Below, one piece after another: positions 11,484 through 12,185 of a stretch of 12,185 nucleotides of DNA. How positions within the stretch are numbered: position 1 is the stretch's first letter; the number at the start of each line of letters is the position of its first letter. This DNA comes from Deltaproteobacteria bacterium (GTDB taxonomy: Bacteria > Desulfobacterota > Deferrisomatia > Deferrisomatales > Deferrisomataceae). The position numbers and the translations under genes were made by a program. The notes under the pieces were generated by a model. The model searched no databases. It was not told where the DNA came from and was given only the letters and a program-made list of their open reading frames with translations. The stretch covers positions 1 to 12,185 of the forward strand of contig JAADGT010000294.1 in assembly GCA_013152215.1 (NCBI GenBank), read 5' to 3'.

Positions 11484-12185
11484 GTGAACCGCTGGGATCG
11501 AAGGTCGTTTCTGAAGCTGGGCGTTGCCGGAGCGGCCGGCGTGGCCCTGCCGGCCGGGGCCGGCCTGCGGCCGGTCGAGGCCCCCCACCGAACCCTGCGC
11601 AAGTTCCGCAACCCCAAGCCGTCGCTGTGCGGCATGTGCCCCGCCCGGTGCGGCCTCATCGCGTTCCGCGACGGGGACCGGGTGGTGCAGATCGAGGGCA
11701 ACCCAGGCTCGCCCACCAACGAAGGCGGGCTGTGCGCCCGGGCCTTTGCCGAACTGGAGCGGCTGTACGATCCGGAACGGGTCCTCCGGCCCCTGCGCCG
11801 GGTCGGCCCCAGGGGCTCGGGGCGGTGGGAGCCGGTGTCCTGGGACGAGGCCCTGGGTCAAATCGCCCAGGCCGTGGGAGGGCGGTCGGTGCTCCACCTC
11901 TCCATGGACCGGTTCCTGGTGGGCGACCTCCAGGAGACGCTGGGCTGGACCGACGTGCTGCTGGACCGGGACCTGCCCGGCCGGCCCGGGCCGCGGTCCG
12001 ACGCAGACCTGTACGGCGCGCCCGTGCTCGGCCCCGACCTGCGCCGGGCCGAGACCATCTACCTGGTGGGCGCCCCGCTCATGGACGGCCGGTTCCGGGT
12101 GCCCGAGGTGCGCAGCCTGGTGGAGGCCCGGGCCCGGGGCGCCCGGGTGGTGCTGCTGGCCGAGGCCGTGGGCGCAACCGGGTCG
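11484..12185 (+). CDS. Tat-exported molybdopterin oxidoreductase, catalytic-subunit type (N-terminal part, runs off window)
   Basis: The visible 234 codons begin with a twin-arginine signal (RRSFLKLGVAGAAGVALPAGAGL, residues 6-28). A [4Fe-4S] site follows: C49, C52, C56 and C84 (LCGMCPARCG, then GGLCARAF). The stretches LERLYDPERVLRPLRR and WEPVSWDEALGQIAQAVG are typical of the DMSO-reductase/formate-dehydrogenase superfamily. Two features are odd. The residue two after C84 is arginine, not the lysine of many members. The segment where the molybdenum ligand (Cys, Sec or Ser after about residue 155) should stand reads TDVLLDRDLPGRPG, with no Cys. It may therefore be a non-Mo-binding relative such as QrcB or ActB-like subunits, or a ligand-variant enzyme. 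The start is GTG 11484 with GAGGAGGG upstream. The substrate cannot be assigned. Confidence 0.88.
   Translation, partial: MNRWDRRSFLKLGVAGAAGVALPAGAGLRPVEAPHRTLRKFRNPKPSLCGMCPARCGLIAFRDGDRVVQIEGNPGSPTNEGGLCARAFAELERLYDPERVLRPLRRVGPRGSGRWEPVSWDEALGQIAQAVGGRSVLHLSMDRFLVGDLQETLGWTDVLLDRDLPGRPGPRSDADLYGAPVLGPDLRRAETIYLVGAPLMDGRFRVPEVRSLVEARARGARVVLLAEAVGATGS

Overview
The window is GC-rich, with compact housekeeping genes separated by unusually repetitive intergenic DNA. Gene content and order suggest a Desulfobacterota-type (former Deltaproteobacteria) bacterium: yebC-ruvC-ruvA, a leuB...asd pair, a YgiM-like SH3/coiled-coil anchor protein, cytosolic multi-domain histidine kinases with an HDOD protein, and a Tat-exported molybdopterin oxidoreductase. 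That is an inference from gene order and protein style; no marker RNA is present to fix the lineage.

Layout. (1) 1-2045, minus strand: yebC, ruvC and the 5' part of ruvA, a DNA-repair/translation operon interrupted by a 423-bp repeat-rich spacer between ruvC and ruvA. (2) 2046-2598: intergenic palindromes and repeat region R2, leading into the SH3-anchor gene (2599-3270, plus). (3) 3271-3578: repeat region R3, filling the gap between convergent SH3-anchor and asd. (4) 3579-7198, minus strand: leuB, an overlapping TPR lipoprotein gene, repeat region R4, then asd. This is a leucine/aspartate-family biosynthesis unit with a lipoprotein wedged in it. (5) 7199-7482: a divergent promoter region with a good sigma70-like promoter in each direction. 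(6) 7483-11041, plus strand: a three-gene signalling operon, REC-histidine kinase, HDOD protein, GAF-histidine kinase. (7) 11042-11483: a promoter-like site and repeat region R5, then the 5' end of a molybdopterin oxidoreductase gene that runs off the window.

The most unusual content is the intergenic DNA. Five spacers (R1 373-795, R2 2238-2598, R3 3271-3578, R4 4617-5016, R5 11126-11460) are built from the same modules in the same order: a 7-bp tandem array (GGTCGTY), a GGGCCTNCGGCCC hairpin, an 8-bp tandem array (consensus near RRARGGCT), and a left arm of NNNCAGN heptads. A partly conserved loop, a right arm of CTGNNNN heptads that is the inverted complement of the left arm, and a 3' module ending in a GC hairpin complete the order. 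Each copy has diverged and lost different modules. The copies sit inside operons, at a convergent gene junction, and just upstream of start codons; one supplies the last codons of the lipoprotein gene. No transposase, target-site duplication or CRISPR architecture was seen, so they are best described as an uncharacterised structured intergenic repeat family.
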